The notes beneath the pieces are model-generated. The model was given only the letters and a program-made list of their open reading frames with translations. It did no database searches and was not told the DNA's origin. Positions 63,862 to 64,000 of a DNA stretch of 64,000 bases are shown here, one piece after another. A program made the translations under genes and the position numbers. Positions within the stretch are counted from its first letter, which is position 1. The number at the start of each line of letters is the position of its first letter. Origin of the DNA: Tateyamaria omphalii (lineage in GTDB: Bacteria > Pseudomonadota > Alphaproteobacteria > Rhodobacterales > Rhodobacteraceae); assembly GCF_014651375.1 (NCBI RefSeq), contig NZ_BMWT01000012.1, positions 1 through 64,000 on the forward strand, given 5' to 3'.

Positions 63862-64000
63862 GTGAGCACGAGCAGAGAACAAGTACTCGAGGTCCTCAAG
63901 GGCCTTGATGCGCCGGGGGGTGACATCGTGTCATCCGGCGTCATGCGGGCATTGAATGTCGATGGTGGCGCCGTGCGCTTCGTGATGGAGATCAACCCGG
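63862..64000 (+). CDS. Mrp/ApbC-type Fe-S carrier ATPase, N-terminus only
   Basis: Frame runs off the right edge. The GTG at 63862 opens MSTSREQVLEVLKGLDAPGG, then IVSSGVMRALNVDGGAVRFV and MEINP, the pattern of the MIP18/FeS_assembly_P domain that precedes the P-loop domain of Mrp. The ATPase part is beyond the window, so the call rests on this short stretch. Confidence 0.7.
   Translation, partial: MSTSREQVLEVLKGLDAPGGDIVSSGVMRALNVDGGAVRFVMEINP

Overview
The window looks like alphaproteobacterial DNA of the Roseobacter group (Rhodobacteraceae). I infer this from GC-rich coding with strong GGAGG ribosome sites, a Rep_3 ('RepB-type') replicon with parAB, and the gene content (PQQ alcohol oxidation, CoxGSLM-like oxidase, Fdh with DUF3305/DUF3306). 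No rRNA, tRNA, insertion sequence or CRISPR was seen. The replication module at the left edge suggests an extrachromosomal replicon (plasmid or chromid).

Layout. 1-3.9 kb: two 18-20 bp palindromes (candidate parS), parB-parA, an iteron array and rep. 3.9-5.8 kb: an orphan NtrB/DctB-like sensor kinase. 6.2-15 kb: acetate module (acs, a linked adk, DUF4212 small subunit plus symporter large subunit, cNMP/CBS/DUF294 protein, small membrane protein, membrane-anchored 3'-5' exonuclease). 15-15.7 kb: parDE. 15.8-21.5 kb: a cluster I cannot match to a known system: exported EF-hand protein with a poly-Asp tail, P-loop protein, ABC-exporter-like protein with a dead ATPase domain, sensor kinase and OmpR-type regulator, with matching GTTCAT direct repeats ahead of two of the genes. 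21.5-22.8 kb: RidA and an SDR.

23-50 kb is a quinoprotein alcohol-oxidation island. It encodes a PAS hybrid kinase, a FIST sensor and a LuxR-type regulator; a PQQ alcohol dehydrogenase with the Asp-Tyr-Asp motif of lanthanide-dependent enzymes; an ABC system resembling PedA1A2BC/Lut lanthanide uptake; PedF-like cytochrome c and a XoxJ/MxaJ-like protein; a form II CoxL-type molybdenum oxidase; a NosR-like flavin/Fe-S membrane protein with ApbE; a NitT-type ABC importer split over two loci; and pqqABCDE with a VWA protein. Several promoters share an inverted repeat close to CGAC-N4-GTCG. The inferred flow is alcohol to aldehyde (PQQ enzyme, electrons to cytochrome c), aldehyde to acid (molybdenum enzyme), then acetate to acetyl-CoA (Acs/Adk).

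50-64 kb is a periplasmic formate dehydrogenase region: an NtrC-like regulator without GAFTGA, a 41-residue membrane protein, a WD40-cytochrome c, the cytochrome b subunit, an FKBP isomerase, FdhB, FdhA (Cys form), a Tat-signal small protein, a TorD chaperone, DUF3306, DUF3305, a multi-[4Fe-4S] protein, a cytochrome c with a binding-protein-like N-terminus, DUF6494 and the start of an Mrp-type ATPase. Formate could be the end product of C1 alcohol oxidation, which would link this region to the quinoprotein island.
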